A DNA stretch of 34,203 bases from Methanobacteriota archaeon (GCA_005878955.1 VBMI01000134.1:1-34203); one strand, 5' to 3'; shown: positions 7,374 to 15,701, numbered from the stretch's first letter. Numbers and translations are program-made. The notes: generated by a model not told the origin, from the letters alone.

Positions 7374-8361
7374 GACTGGACGATCGCGTTCCGCGGCCGC
7401 TCACGTTCGTCGGCAAGGTCCCTACGTGACCGAGGTCGTCGCGGCGGGCCATCCTCCCCGCCTGCCCCTTCCGGGCGAGCCCGAGCGTCTCCAGGTGCTG
7501 GAGCTCTTTGTACGAATACTTGTCGTCGAGTTCCGCGAGGTCGAAGGCCCCCGCTGCGCGGCGGACCTTGGCGAGGCGGTACGCCATCGCCGCCGCGAGA
7601 CGCGCGTAGGCGGGCGAGATCCAATCCCGCGTTTCGAGGGAAGGAGAGTCGGAAGCCCAGCCGATTCCGCGGATCCAGACCGGCTCAGCCGCCATCTTCC
7701 GGGCCGCCCCTTCGGAGGCGATGACGAGGACGACGCACCCGTCCGCGATCTGCGCCGCGTCGAGCTGTCGGAGGGGTGCCCACAGGTCGGGGGACGCGGC
7801 GACCTGTTCTTCTGTGACGCGCGACCCGTAGGCCGCGATCGGGTTTCGCAGGGCGGCCTGGCGGTTCGCCGCGCCGATCCGCGCACAGTCCTTCGCCGTA
7901 TTCCCGCTCGAGCGGAGGAAGGCATCCATCTCCAGGCCCGCAACGTAGTTCGGGTGTCCGCCGAGAGGCTTGTTCCAGATCGGGTCGAGCCCGTGGGCCA
8001 CGATGCCGTTGAACGTGAGGATGTCGGACGCCTTGGAATGGCTCTCCACGACGACGACGTCCGCGAGCCCGCTTCGGATCTGCATGAAGGCGTTCGCAAG
8101 TCCTTGGATGCCGTCGCCACCTACGGTGTGCATCGGTCGTAGGACCGCTCCAAGCTGGTCGGGCGTGAACTCGTCGAAGATTCCGAAGCCCTCGTAATAG
8201 TCCTCGGCGCACGTGATGAAGGAGTCCACATCCGTCCGCGGGTCGATTCCTGCGTCGGCGTATGCCCGCTGGGCGCCATCGTACATCAGTTCCTTCCAAG
8301 AGAACTCGGGGGTCGAGGGCCGGAACGGCGTGATCCCGACGCCCGCGATGCCAATCCTCAT
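7316..8361 (-). pseudogene. Thiolase-fold protein 1, disrupted by internal deletion/frameshift
   Basis: This is a second thiolase-superfamily gene, first of the four-gene set. From ATG 8361 it reads normally (MRIGIAGVGITPF) through ELQHLETLGLARKGQAG to about GTLPTNVSG near 7405. The expected continuation GGxLGxGNPxAA plus roughly 40 residues is missing. The true C-terminus (VQSWRGIPSATGGVAILGVG, stop at 7316) appears immediately in another frame. Compared with the neighbouring paralogue, about 120 nt are lost, a number not divisible by three. Like its neighbour it lacks the nucleophilic Cys (MHTVGGDGIQ). The track instead shows a 599-aa read-through into thiolase 2 antisense-frame sequence, which is artefactual. 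Either the gene is dead or the contig has a local deletion; the junction is a GC-rich GCGGCCGCGG. Confidence 0.85.
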
Positions 8362-8653
8362 TGAACGCCAGCCGTCGGCCGTCGGAGAGGGCCGCGGGGG
8401 CGGCGGATGGCCGGAACGGGGATAAACGTTTGGTCATGGTGCCGGAACTGGTGCGACACTGGTACGAATCTGGCACATCGTTGGATGGCATGTGGAGAGC
8501 TCGTGGCAATTGCGTTCATGTCCCACCGAACAATGTTGCAACGAGGGGATCGAAGCTGGTCCGCTTTCCGCCCAGACACGTCGCATTGGGACGACCCGAC
8601 CGACCGGCGGCGTCAGGGCTTCCCTTTAACGCTCCGCCAAGGGTTGGTCTGGG
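8362..8653. promoter_or_regulatory. Divergent intergenic region between thiolase set and wHTH regulator
   Basis: These 292 bases hold no convincing gene. On the minus side, AACGTTTATC (plus 8421-8430) is a good TATA candidate for the thiolase/DUF35 set, leaving a leader of about 35 nt. On the plus side, CTTTAACG (8624-8631) lies 27 nt before the ATG at 8654, fitting leaderless transcription of the regulator. Between them are loosely repeated CTGGTGCGACA / CTGGTACGAAT / CTGGCACAT words around 8448-8482 that could be binding sites. The short plus-strand ORFs here look like chance frames. Confidence 0.5.
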
Positions 8654-9055
8654 ATGACATTCGAACGAGAGAAGCTCCCGCAGATGGGGCCGGGGTTCGA
8701 TGTCGTAAATCCGAAGGATCGTTTTCTGGACATCGTTCACTTCCTCATTCTCGGGACGCGAGGTGGGCCGAACCGAGGTCGGATTCTCGAATGCATCCTC
8801 GAGGGACCGCGAAATGCTCACTCGATCGCTCAAAAGCTCGGACTCAACTACGGAACCGTGACCGCCCACCTCGCCTCGCTTGTTGGTTTCGGTCTCGTCC
8901 TTCAGCTCAGTCCAAGTGGATATGGGAAGGGCTATGCGGCCTCGCCCCTGCTCAAGGAGAACAGGACGATTGTGCGCGGGATCCTGGCGAGAGGAAGACC
9001 CGAGCCCTCAAGTTCCAGTGCGTTCCGCGTGTCCAAGGGACGGGCCAATCGGTAG
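8654..9055 (+). CDS. Winged-helix transcriptional regulator (ArsR/MarR-like)
   Basis: This 133-residue protein is a probable DNA-binding regulator. A winged helix-turn-helix occupies about residues 35-105: NRGRILECILEGPRNAHSIAQKLGLNYGTVTAHLASLVGFGLV, then a wing (LQLSPSGYGKGYAAS). The N- and C-terminal extensions have no recognisable ligand domain. It is divergent from the thiolase/DUF35 genes and upstream of the secreted-protein gene, so either could be its target. The ATG at 8654 is 27 nt downstream of a CTTTAACG box, consistent with a leaderless mRNA. The overlapping ORF 8407-9075 in another frame is a shadow. Confidence 0.82.
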   Translation: MTFEREKLPQMGPGFDVVNPKDRFLDIVHFLILGTRGGPNRGRILECILEGPRNAHSIAQKLGLNYGTVTAHLASLVGFGLVLQLSPSGYGKGYAASPLLKENRTIVRGILARGRPEPSSSSAFRVSKGRANR

Positions 9056-9230
9056 GGCGATTGCGAATCGTTTAGCTGCGAATTCATGGCCGACTCATCG
9101 TGAACTAACGCGTCCTTCTCAGTCAATTCTCGCGTTCCGTTATGCGAGGAAGAGGGGTTCTCACTCCGATGTCGGCCTCGGGTGCGAGAAGACGCGTGAC
9201 GAAGCCGAGGACGCGCGAGGATGTGAGCGG

Positions 9231-10556
9231 GTGAGGTCAGGAGTCAAGGAAGAACGAACGCGTCGGGGCATCGTCAGAGGGTCGTTTTCGGGCGGCGGTT
9301 GGGGAAATCTCGGCGGGTCGATTGGCGCGAGATTGTTGACGGTTGGTATCATGTTCGTCGTCATCTCCGTCGCCTTTCCCCTTCAACACGTGGATGCATC
9401 CGCCTCTTTCAGCTGGATGCAGAAAGACCAATACTTCACGTTCCAGATCCAGTCGCAGCATACGAAGCCGCTCTTCGTCCAAAGGACCGAGTTCATCAAG
9501 GTTGTCGTCGTGTCGTCCGCGAACGATCGGCTGACGGTCAACGAGGTCTTCTACAACAACGTTGACAGGATTCCGCTGATCCTTTCCTACGACATCAGCA
9601 GTAGGCAGAGCCTCAACGACTCGAGAAAGTCTGCCTGGCTATGGGTGAACCAGGCCGACGTCAGCGACGGCACCGTCAAGGTAGACGAAGAGACGACCTC
9701 GCTCGTTCAAATCACGAGCACTCAGTGGGTCCTCTCCTATTCGAGTCCGTCTGGGAATTCGTCAACCTACTATTTCGACATCTCGACGGGGCTTCTTGCC
9801 CGTGCCCTTGGGCACTACCTGGGTCCCAACTATGATGCAACGGCGACGGTAACGAGGATTGGCTCCGGATTGTCCGGCCAATCCGTTGAGCAACCCAACT
9901 CCAGCTCCCACGTCGCTGAAGGGCCAGGCGTCACTACAAAACCCCCGGGAGGATTTCGGTGGGTCCCTCCATGGTATTCCGGATCGGGACAGACGGAGCT
10001 CTACGGCTCCGGGATCCATGACAAGTTCGCCTCGGTTTCGCTCGACACGACCACCGGCAGAGAGTATGGGGAAACGGGCGCCTATGCAGGTCCGGGATAC
10101 GGAGACGCTCGGGCGCAGGCGTGGGTATACATGTGGGCTCCTCCCACCGGAAGTTTCTCCGTGAAACAGACTGCCGGCTACCATCTCAAGCTCCAGTACG
10201 TTCTCAACGGTCTGGCCACTGGCGGAATTCTCTGCAGGCCCCCTTTTGGATGTTCGTTCTCCGATGGGGTGGTGTGGGTCCGCTCGGAGATGTTCGAAAA
10301 GAGCACAGGGATCTCAATGGGTGCTGTCGAGGCGAACATCTGGGACGCCCCCCCGCTGCCCAGTTGGATTTGGTGGTGGACGAACTTCTATTTCGTCATG
10401 GATCGTGACTTCTACCTGACCAAGGGGAGCTCCTACTACATCTTGGATCGGCTCTGGGAGAGGCAGATCGCGGCGGCGATCGGGATTCTCGCCTTCGCCT
10501 ACTCCAGGGTTTCCTTTGAATCGAAATTCTTCGAGGCTGACTTGTACCCGATATGA
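9231..10556 (+). CDS. Putative secreted/membrane-anchored protein of unknown function
   Basis: I do not recognise this family. With the GTG at 9231 the product has 441 residues. A basic N-terminus is followed by one hydrophobic helix (ARLLTVGIMFVVISVAFPL) ending near HVDASA, which looks like a signal peptide or anchor. The rest is rich in Ser, Thr, Tyr and Trp with beta-strand-like patterns, as in an extracellular beta-sandwich protein (QKDQYFTFQIQSQHTKPLF, YYFDISTGLLARALGHYLG, WIWWWTNFYFVM). Only two Cys (CRPPFGC) are evident. The start is uncertain: ATG 9351 lies inside the hydrophobic helix, and the track start at 8880 overlaps the regulator. Codon use is less GC-biased than in neighbours, hinting at acquisition. 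The adjacent wHTH gene is the likely regulatory partner. Confidence 0.65.
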   Translation: MRSGVKEERTRRGIVRGSFSGGGWGNLGGSIGARLLTVGIMFVVISVAFPLQHVDASASFSWMQKDQYFTFQIQSQHTKPLFVQRTEFIKVVVVSSANDRLTVNEVFYNNVDRIPLILSYDISSRQSLNDSRKSAWLWVNQADVSDGTVKVDEETTSLVQITSTQWVLSYSSPSGNSSTYYFDISTGLLARALGHYLGPNYDATATVTRIGSGLSGQSVEQPNSSSHVAEGPGVTTKPPGGFRWVPPWYSGSGQTELYGSGIHDKFASVSLDTTTGREYGETGAYAGPGYGDARAQAWVYMWAPPTGSFSVKQTAGYHLKLQYVLNGLATGGILCRPPFGCSFSDGVVWVRSEMFEKSTGISMGAVEANIWDAPPLPSWIWWWTNFYFVMDRDFYLTKGSSYYILDRLWERQIAAAIGILAFAYSRVSFESKFFEADLYPI

Positions 10557-10681
10557 CAGGATACGTCCGGCGACGGACCGTGCGTTGGACACACCAGAAT
10601 GCTCCCGGGTGGCGAGGTGAGCTCCGCAGCATAGCGACGCCCGTGTGCCAATGAACTCGTGAAGGGTCCCACGGTCCGTCT

Positions 10682-11575
10682 TTACCATCGGGCGAGGTAC
10701 TCACAATGGTCGTCCCCCGTCCGGATGCACCGCGTCTTCCTCACCTCCCCGGGCATTCCGCGGGCGCGAAGGATTCCCTCGTAAACTCCCTGGAACATGG
10801 CACACATCCCCGGGGTCATGGCGGCATCGAAATGTTGGAATGAGGCCCACCGGCGACCCGATTTGACCTCCAGCCTACCATAATTCCACTCTTTGTTGTA
10901 CACGATGGGTGCGGCCTCGGCTAGGGCCTCGATTGGGATTGCCTTCAACACTTGTTCCTTGATGCTCGACATCCGGGGGGCGGTTTGGACGGCGAGGGAG
11001 CGGATGAATCCGTAGCTCCCGTCGCCGAACGCCGCCTCCAGGAGCTCCAAGAACTCGTCGAAGGCGTCGACGGAAAGCCAGGTCTCGTCGGTCAGCTCGT
11101 CCGGGTTTACAGACCAGCTCGACAGTGCCTTGCGGACTTGGGCCTCCTCCTTCGCAGCTTTCAAGTAGCTGATGCAGCGGGCCGGGAACGATCCTCGGAT
11201 CTTCGGAACGAATCCGGCCGCCCCGACTCGCTTCGAGACCGGAAGGTACCGATGCCGAGAGGTTCGAAAGGTCGCCACCAAAGCGGTCCCCGCCCCGGTC
11301 ACCCCATAGACCCTGCCCCTCGTCTTCGTCTCGGGCGTCAGGCATTCGACGAGGCCTCGTTCCTTCAGCTCTCCCAAGGCCCTGCTGACATGGGCGATCC
11401 GGATATGGGTGTCCTCAGCAAGCTGTCTGGGGAGCTTCGGGCCCGCGGCGAGTGAAAGCACTATCTCTTCGCGGTACCGGCTCGACGCGACAAAGCTGAA
11501 ATCCGACCACAGGCCGCGCTTTGCGACCGTGCCCTCCTCCGCCTCCGTCCGCGGGCGCGTCTCCTGCTCCCTCAT
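10682..11575 (-). CDS. Winged-helix protein with C-terminal V4R/heme-NO-like sensor domain (putative)
   Basis: This 297-residue protein appears to have two domains. The N-terminal winged helix (about 25-100) contains YREEIVLSLAAGPKLPRQLAEDTHIRIAHVSRALGELKERGLVECL and a wing (KTRGRVYGVTGAGTALV). The C-terminal 180 residues end in GMPGEVRKTRCIRTGDDHCEYLARW, resembling the closing Cys and GDxxCxY pattern of V4R or related small-molecule sensor domains. That second assignment is by pattern only. It may be a ligand-sensing repressor. The start was placed at ATG 11575, 26-30 nt downstream of a minus-strand TTGATATC box. The track extension to 11935 is antisense to the next gene. It is convergent with the secreted-protein gene and divergent from the exonuclease-like gene. 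Confidence 0.75.
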   Translation of the reverse strand: MREQETRPRTEAEEGTVAKRGLWSDFSFVASSRYREEIVLSLAAGPKLPRQLAEDTHIRIAHVSRALGELKERGLVECLTPETKTRGRVYGVTGAGTALVATFRTSRHRYLPVSKRVGAAGFVPKIRGSFPARCISYLKAAKEEAQVRKALSSWSVNPDELTDETWLSVDAFDEFLELLEAAFGDGSYGFIRSLAVQTAPRMSSIKEQVLKAIPIEALAEAAPIVYNKEWNYGRLEVKSGRRWASFQHFDAAMTPGMCAMFQGVYEGILRARGMPGEVRKTRCIRTGDDHCEYLARW

Positions 11576-11692
11576 GCCGGGGATTGGATAAACCGGGCGT
11601 GATATCAAGGTTGGCAGACCGTACGCGCGATCTGCACTGCCTCCCAACTTGGATGCCGCGATATCGAACGGGAATCGATATCTAGCCCGCCC

Positions 11693-12235
11693 GTGGTTCT
11701 CTCCTCGTTGACCGAGTGGTATCTCGACATCGAGACGGACGGCCCGGACCCCCGTACGAACAGGATCCTGACGATCCAATACCAACGGCTCGTGCGGGGG
11801 GAACCCGAAGGAGTCTTCCAGGTGCTCGCCGAGTGGGAATGGGGTGAAAAGCAGATTGTGCGGACCATCGTGGAGCGACGGCTTCTGGAGCCGACGAGTG
11901 AATTCGTGCCGGTGGGAACTGGGCTGAAGGACCATATCGCATTCATCATCGAGAAGGCCGAACGGTACGGCGTCAAGGAATTCTCAATCGAGGAGCTGCA
12001 GAGGTACTGGGTCCAGAAACCGATAATCGACCTCGCGCTCGCCGATTCGGGCGGCGGCGTGTCCAGCGGTTCCGCAGCCCGACGGGAGCAGGTCGTAAAG
12101 CTCTATCGCGAGGGCCGGTACGATGACCTCATCGACCTCGTGACGCGCGAAAAGGAGGAGGCCCTCCCGCTCATCCGGGAAACGACCCACTCCCGCGGGG
12201 TCCTTTCGCGTCCCGATTGGACGGTTGCGCCCTAG
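11693..12235 (+). CDS. DEDD/RNase H-like 3'-5' exonuclease-like protein
   Basis: This is a 180-residue protein with an exonuclease motif I near the N-terminus (YLDIETDGPDPRTNRILTIQYQ), as in PolB-type proofreading exonucleases and YprB-like RNase H-fold nucleases. Motif II is weak (VGTGLKDHIAFI), PIIDLALADSGGG matches the middle segment of the archaeal group, and YDDLIDLVTREKEEAL occupies the motif III region. It is shorter than most active DEDD enzymes, and one or more metal ligands are not obvious, so activity is uncertain. The GTG at 11693 lies about 30 nt after GCGATATCG, fitting a leaderless start. Its last four bases overlap the convergent nuclease-like gene on the other strand. Confidence 0.75.
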   Translation: MVLSSLTEWYLDIETDGPDPRTNRILTIQYQRLVRGEPEGVFQVLAEWEWGEKQIVRTIVERRLLEPTSEFVPVGTGLKDHIAFIIEKAERYGVKEFSIEELQRYWVQKPIIDLALADSGGGVSSGSAARREQVVKLYREGRYDDLIDLVTREKEEALPLIRETTHSRGVLSRPDWTVAP

Positions 12236-12774
12236 GCCTGCCCGCGCACACGCACGCGCTTGGCCCTGACGAGGGCAGGGGCGATAGCTGTCGGCTCGAT
12301 CGGGACTGGTTCCTCGCTCGCTCGAGCGGCGGGGGCGTCTCCCGTGGCAATCCGATCCCCTGGATCGGGCTCCCAGTTTCGTTCCTTGTAGTACACCTGG
12401 AAATACCCCCGCGGGAGCCACACCTTTCGATCCTTGTACCTCCGGTCGAGGCGCTTGCGCCCTCCGTGCCATTTCCAGACTTCAACGCTCGCAATCGCGG
12501 TGTTGATGGGCACGGGGTCCACCTTCTTCACCCGCTCGGACACGCTCCCTCCTGTGATCTGAATGAACCGGAGGGGCCTCGGTCCGTCAATTCGCGTCGC
12601 GATGAGGTCGAACGCGTTGAAGATGTCCGTCGTCTGGCTGATCCAGAACGGCTTCCAGGGAGGCCCGACGCGTTGCGAGCTGCGGACCGCCGTGTGCACG
12701 ACGTAGCCGTCCGCCTCGAGGATCTTCCGGGACATCACCTGGAGCCGATTTCCCTTTGCAACAGTCCCCGCCAT
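12232..12774 (-). CDS. PD-(D/E)XK-like nuclease-fold protein (putative)
   Basis: This is a 180-residue protein whose first 80 residues follow the PD-(D/E)XK pattern. It has a basic helix (KGNRLQVMSRKILEADGYVVHTA), a strand-loop FNAFDLIATR carrying the conserved Asp, and RFIQITGG where active members have (E/Q)xK. The catalytic Lys is Thr here, so it may be a binding-only or variant nuclease. The C-terminal part (KWHGGRKRLDRRYKDRKVWLPRGYFQVYYKERNWEPD) and a disordered basic tail are of unknown role. A minus-strand CCATAATAG about 45 nt upstream may be its promoter. It converges on the exonuclease-like gene with a 4-nt overlap; a shared nucleic-acid role is inference. Confidence 0.7.
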   Translation of the reverse strand: MAGTVAKGNRLQVMSRKILEADGYVVHTAVRSSQRVGPPWKPFWISQTTDIFNAFDLIATRIDGPRPLRFIQITGGSVSERVKKVDPVPINTAIASVEVWKWHGGRKRLDRRYKDRKVWLPRGYFQVYYKERNWEPDPGDRIATGDAPAARASEEPVPIEPTAIAPALVRAKRVRVRGQA

Positions 12775-12870
12775 CGAGACAGGTCTCCCTTCCGACGCCC
12801 GAACATGGGGACGTCGACTATTATGGTTGTGGGGAGATGCCCGAAAGTGCCAATCCGCGGGTCCGAGTGG

Positions 12871-13248
12871 TCAGTGGATCGCCATTTTCGCCTTGTCCAT
12901 ATCGTTGACGACCATGGCGACCTCGGTCTTGCCGTTCTTCGACCCGAGGATGTACAGCGAGGCGACGTTCACCCCCGCCCGGGCGAGCCGGCGGGCGATC
13001 TTCGCGAGTTCCCCCGGCCGGTCCATCAGCTCCACCGTCAGGATCTCGTTCGCCTCAAACTTCAGTCCCGCGAGCTTGAAGGCCTTCTCCGTCGTCGCGA
13101 CGTCGTTCGTCACGACGCGCAGGAAGGTGCTCTCGTGGCCCCCCTCGCTCGCGATTGCGCGGATGTTTACCGCCTGGTTCGCGAGGGCCTCGGTGACCCG
13201 CGCGAGTTCCCCGGGCTTGTCCTGGACGAAAACCTTGAACTCCTTCAT
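12871..13248 (-). CDS. Tandem ACT-domain protein
   Basis: This is a small cytoplasmic protein (125 aa) made of two ACT domains. Residues 1-65 (KEFKVFVQDKPGELARVTEALANQAVNIRAIA) and 66-125 (ILTVELMDRPGELAKIARRLARAGVNVASLYIL) each carry the PGEL turn that binds amino acids at domain interfaces. Such stand-alone proteins are thought to sense amino acids allosterically; the ligand and partner are unknown. It lies 69 nt downstream of aspS on the same strand with its own possible TATA (CCTTAAG about 40 nt upstream). Proximity to aspartyl-tRNA synthetase may hint at amino-acid sensing but is not proof. Confidence 0.92.
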   Translation of the reverse strand: MKEFKVFVQDKPGELARVTEALANQAVNIRAIASEGGHESTFLRVVTNDVATTEKAFKLAGLKFEANEILTVELMDRPGELAKIARRLARAGVNVASLYILGSKNGKTEVAMVVNDMDKAKMAIH

Positions 13249-13317
13249 CTAGGCTCCCCCGCGAGGGGTGCCGGAACCCGCGACGGGACTTAAGGCTTCC
13301 CGGGCGCCCGGAATCCG

Positions 13318-14631
13318 CTATGGGACGAGGCGGTTTCGGTCGTGGGGGAAGAGGATCGCCTCGCGGATGTTCGGCAGATCCAGCATCTTTTGGGTCAACC
13401 GGTCGATCCCGAGCCCCCAACCCCCGTGCGGGGGCATCCCGTACCGGAATGCTGAAAGATAGAACTCGAATCCCGCGGGGTCGAGCCCCTTCCGCTTCAG
13501 GCTGTCCCGTAGGGCGTCGATGCGATGCTCGCGCTGCCCGCCCGACGCCATCTCGTCGCCCTTGTACTCGAGGTCGAAGCTCCACGTGTACTCCGGTTCC
13601 TCGGCCTGGGCCATCACGTAGAACGGCTTGATCGCCGTCGGGTATTCGGTGAGGAAGAACATCTCGTGCCCCTTGTCCGCCATCGCCCGCCCCAGGATCT
13701 TCTCGCCCTCCGTGTCGATGTCCTGGCCATCCCGGACCCGCTTCCCCTGAGCTTGCAGGATCTCGAGGGCCTCCGGGTATCGGAGGCGGGGCAGCGGGAG
13801 TGCCGGGACCCGCGGGTCGACCCCGAGAACCCCCAGGGGCGCGCTCCCCTTCTCTTTCACGTACGCCAGCGATCCCGCGACCACGGCCTCGAGGACCTTC
13901 AGGACATCCTCTTGACCCTCGATCCAGGCCATCTCTGCATCGAAGCTCGTGAACTCCGTCACGTGTCGGACGGTATCCGAGGGCTCCGCGCGAAACGCGG
14001 GAGCGATCTCGTAGACGCGATCCAATCCGGTCGCCATCAGCATCTGCTTGTACAGCTGGGGGCTCTGGGAGAGGAACGCCTTCCGCCCGAAGTAGTCCGT
14101 CTGGAAGAGGGACGCCCCGCCCTCCGCCCCCGCGCCCGCGAGCTTGGGGGTGTGGACCTCGATGAATCCGAGGCGGGCCAGCTCGTGGCGGAGTCCCGCC
14201 TCAAGGAGGGAGCGGACTTCGAAGATCGCTCTCGTCGCCGGCTTCCGGAGGTCGACGGTTCGGTTGTCCAGGCGGGTGTCGAACTCCACACCCACCTTGT
14301 CCACGACTCCTAGTGGGAGGGGCGTGTCGGCGGGGGACAGGATCGACAGCTGCGCCGGCTGCACCTCCCGCCCATGGCGGGCCTCCTTGTTCTCGACGAC
14401 CTTCCCGGCGATTTCCACGACGCTCTCGCGTGTGAGCTTCGTGAGCTCTTGGAACAGCGACTCGTCCGCCTTCTTTTTGGCGGCGACCTGCACCGTGCCG
14501 TCCCGGAGCCGGACCAGGATGAACGCGATGCTGCCGAGGTTCCGCACGTCCTCCACCCACCCTCCGAGGACGACCGTGCCGGCGGCCGGGGCATGAAGGA
14601 ATTCCTGCACGCTCCTCAGGGGGGGCGCCAT
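13318..14631 (-). CDS. aspS: Aspartyl-tRNA synthetase, archaeal type
   Basis: This is a class IIb synthetase that charges tRNA-Asp (and possibly tRNA-Asn in species lacking AsnRS). It has 437 aa, normal for the archaeal type. The N-terminal OB-fold anticodon-binding domain (VVLGGWVEDVRNLGSIAFILVRLRDGTVQV) is followed by the catalytic core: flipping loop GAGAEGGASLFQTDYFGRKAFLSQSPQLYKQ, motif 2 FRAEPSDTVRHVTEFTSFDAEMAW, and motif 3 GWGLGIDRLTQKML. ATG 14631 was chosen over upstream in-frame starts because a TATA box (CTTATAG) is centred 27 nt before it, fitting leaderless transcription. The residue that often separates discriminating from non-discriminating archaeal enzymes (WVxE in the OB-fold) is Glu here, so tRNA specificity is unresolved. 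The ACT-domain gene follows. Confidence 0.96.
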   Translation of the reverse strand: MAPPLRSVQEFLHAPAAGTVVLGGWVEDVRNLGSIAFILVRLRDGTVQVAAKKKADESLFQELTKLTRESVVEIAGKVVENKEARHGREVQPAQLSILSPADTPLPLGVVDKVGVEFDTRLDNRTVDLRKPATRAIFEVRSLLEAGLRHELARLGFIEVHTPKLAGAGAEGGASLFQTDYFGRKAFLSQSPQLYKQMLMATGLDRVYEIAPAFRAEPSDTVRHVTEFTSFDAEMAWIEGQEDVLKVLEAVVAGSLAYVKEKGSAPLGVLGVDPRVPALPLPRLRYPEALEILQAQGKRVRDGQDIDTEGEKILGRAMADKGHEMFFLTEYPTAIKPFYVMAQAEEPEYTWSFDLEYKGDEMASGGQREHRIDALRDSLKRKGLDPAGFEFYLSAFRYGMPPHGGWGLGIDRLTQKMLDLPNIREAILFPHDRNRLVP

Positions 14632-14653
14632 CGGGGCGCGCGAACGAACTCGG

Positions 14654-14662
14654 GCTATAAGA
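14654..14662 (-). promoter_or_regulatory. TATA box of aspS
   Basis: The minus-strand sequence CTTATAG is centred 27 nt upstream of the aspS ATG at 14631. This is the spacing expected when the transcription start coincides with the start codon. It lies just inside the downstream end of the MscS gap region and decides the aspS start. Confidence 0.65.
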
Positions 14663-14675
14663 GGCATCCCATGGG

Positions 14676-15701
14676 CTACGGCATCGGCGGCGCCGCGGGG
14701 ACGGAGCGGCTGAACGGAACCGAGACCGTGTGCGGGTAGGAGATCTGGACCTTCGGCTCGTCCCCAATCTTGTCGAGGATCCGCTTCGTGACCTCGCTCT
14801 CGTAGTACCCCTTGCGGTACGCGGGGCAGAAGAACACCACGGCGAGCTCGACCCAGGAGTCCTTCATCCTCCACCGCACCGTCGGCTCCTCGATCACGTA
14901 CGTCGCCAGGTCCCGGAACTCGTACTTCTGGCGCACGGCCTCGCGGTTGTCGCGCATGAGTTCTCCGACGATCTCCTCCGCGGCTTCGAGGACGACGCGC
15001 TCCGCTCGTTGGAGGTCGCTTTCATACGTGATGGCGACGAGGATCTCCGTCCAGATGTACGGCGTATCCTTCGTGTAGTTGTACACGTTCGACGTGAGCA
15101 CCGCCTTGTTTGGGATTGTCGCATAGCGGCCAGTAAAAGTATCGCGGCTCATCCACCCCCCGAACTCCCGCACCGTCGTATTCATCGGGGAGATCGCCAC
15201 GACATAGCCCCGCGTCCCGTTCACCTCGATACGGTCCCCGAGCTTGAACACCCGCCGCGTCACGAGGATGCCCCAGCCAACGGCGTTCAGGAGGGGCTCC
15301 TGCAGCACGTAGATCAGGACGCCGAGCACCACGGCGCCGCCGAGGACCCCGATCGCGGCGAAGTTCCCGCCGAGGAGGACGTACGCCGAAAACGCGATCG
15401 CCCCGAGCCAGGCGACGTAGCTGAACACCTGAAACACGGAGAAGATGTCCGCCTCGGAGGGGATTCGCTCCCGGAGTCCCGCGCGGAACAGCGGCTTGAG
15501 GATTCCCAGGAGCAGCTTCGTCCCGAGGACGATCACGAGGACGAGGAGCCCCGGCTTCGCCCCCTCCAGGTTCACGGGCGGCGCTGGGATCCCGGGGATC
15601 ACGACCGTGCCCGTCAGGAAGGCGAGGAGGACGAACACGAGGAGGAGGGCGGCCAGCCAGTAGGCGACGCTCACGCTCGGCGAGGGGGTGGCACGCGCCA
15701 C
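14676..15701 (-). CDS. mscS: MscS-family mechanosensitive ion channel
   Basis: This 341-residue membrane protein is of the small-conductance mechanosensitive type. Hydrophobic helices lie at about 12-35, 50-72 and 88-112. A Gly/Ala-rich pore helix (FAAIGVLGGAVVLGVLIYVLQEPLLNAVGWG) precedes the cytoplasmic beta domain (FKLGDRIEVNGTRGYVVAISPMNTTVREF, YATIPNKAVLTSNVYNYT) and an alpha/beta C-terminal domain. It would open under membrane tension to release osmolytes. The GTG start at 15701 sits 25 nt after TTTTATAGAG, consistent with a leaderless transcript. It is upstream of aspS on the same strand, but aspS has its own promoter. Confidence 0.94.
   Translation of the reverse strand: MARATPSPSVSVAYWLAALLLVFVLLAFLTGTVVIPGIPAPPVNLEGAKPGLLVLVIVLGTKLLLGILKPLFRAGLRERIPSEADIFSVFQVFSYVAWLGAIAFSAYVLLGGNFAAIGVLGGAVVLGVLIYVLQEPLLNAVGWGILVTRRVFKLGDRIEVNGTRGYVVAISPMNTTVREFGGWMSRDTFTGRYATIPNKAVLTSNVYNYTKDTPYIWTEILVAITYESDLQRAERVVLEAAEEIVGELMRDNREAVRQKYEFRDLATYVIEEPTVRWRMKDSWVELAVVFFCPAYRKGYYESEVTKRILDKIGDEPKVQISYPHTVSVPFSRSVPAAPPMP

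Noticed and set aside
6111-7724. 537-residue plus-strand ORF opposite the thiolase genes
   Set aside because: Antisense shadow; the minus strand carries recognisable thiolase-fold and DUF35 sequence here.
6562-8361. 599-residue read-through ORF from thiolase-like 1
   Set aside because: Only its first part is thiolase-like; after the deletion junction it runs out of frame through the next gene, so the real gene end is taken as 7316.
8407-9075. 222-residue plus-strand ORF with Trp/Cys-rich start
   Set aside because: It overlaps the wHTH gene in another frame, and its composition is not protein-like; the promoter and domain evidence favour 8654.
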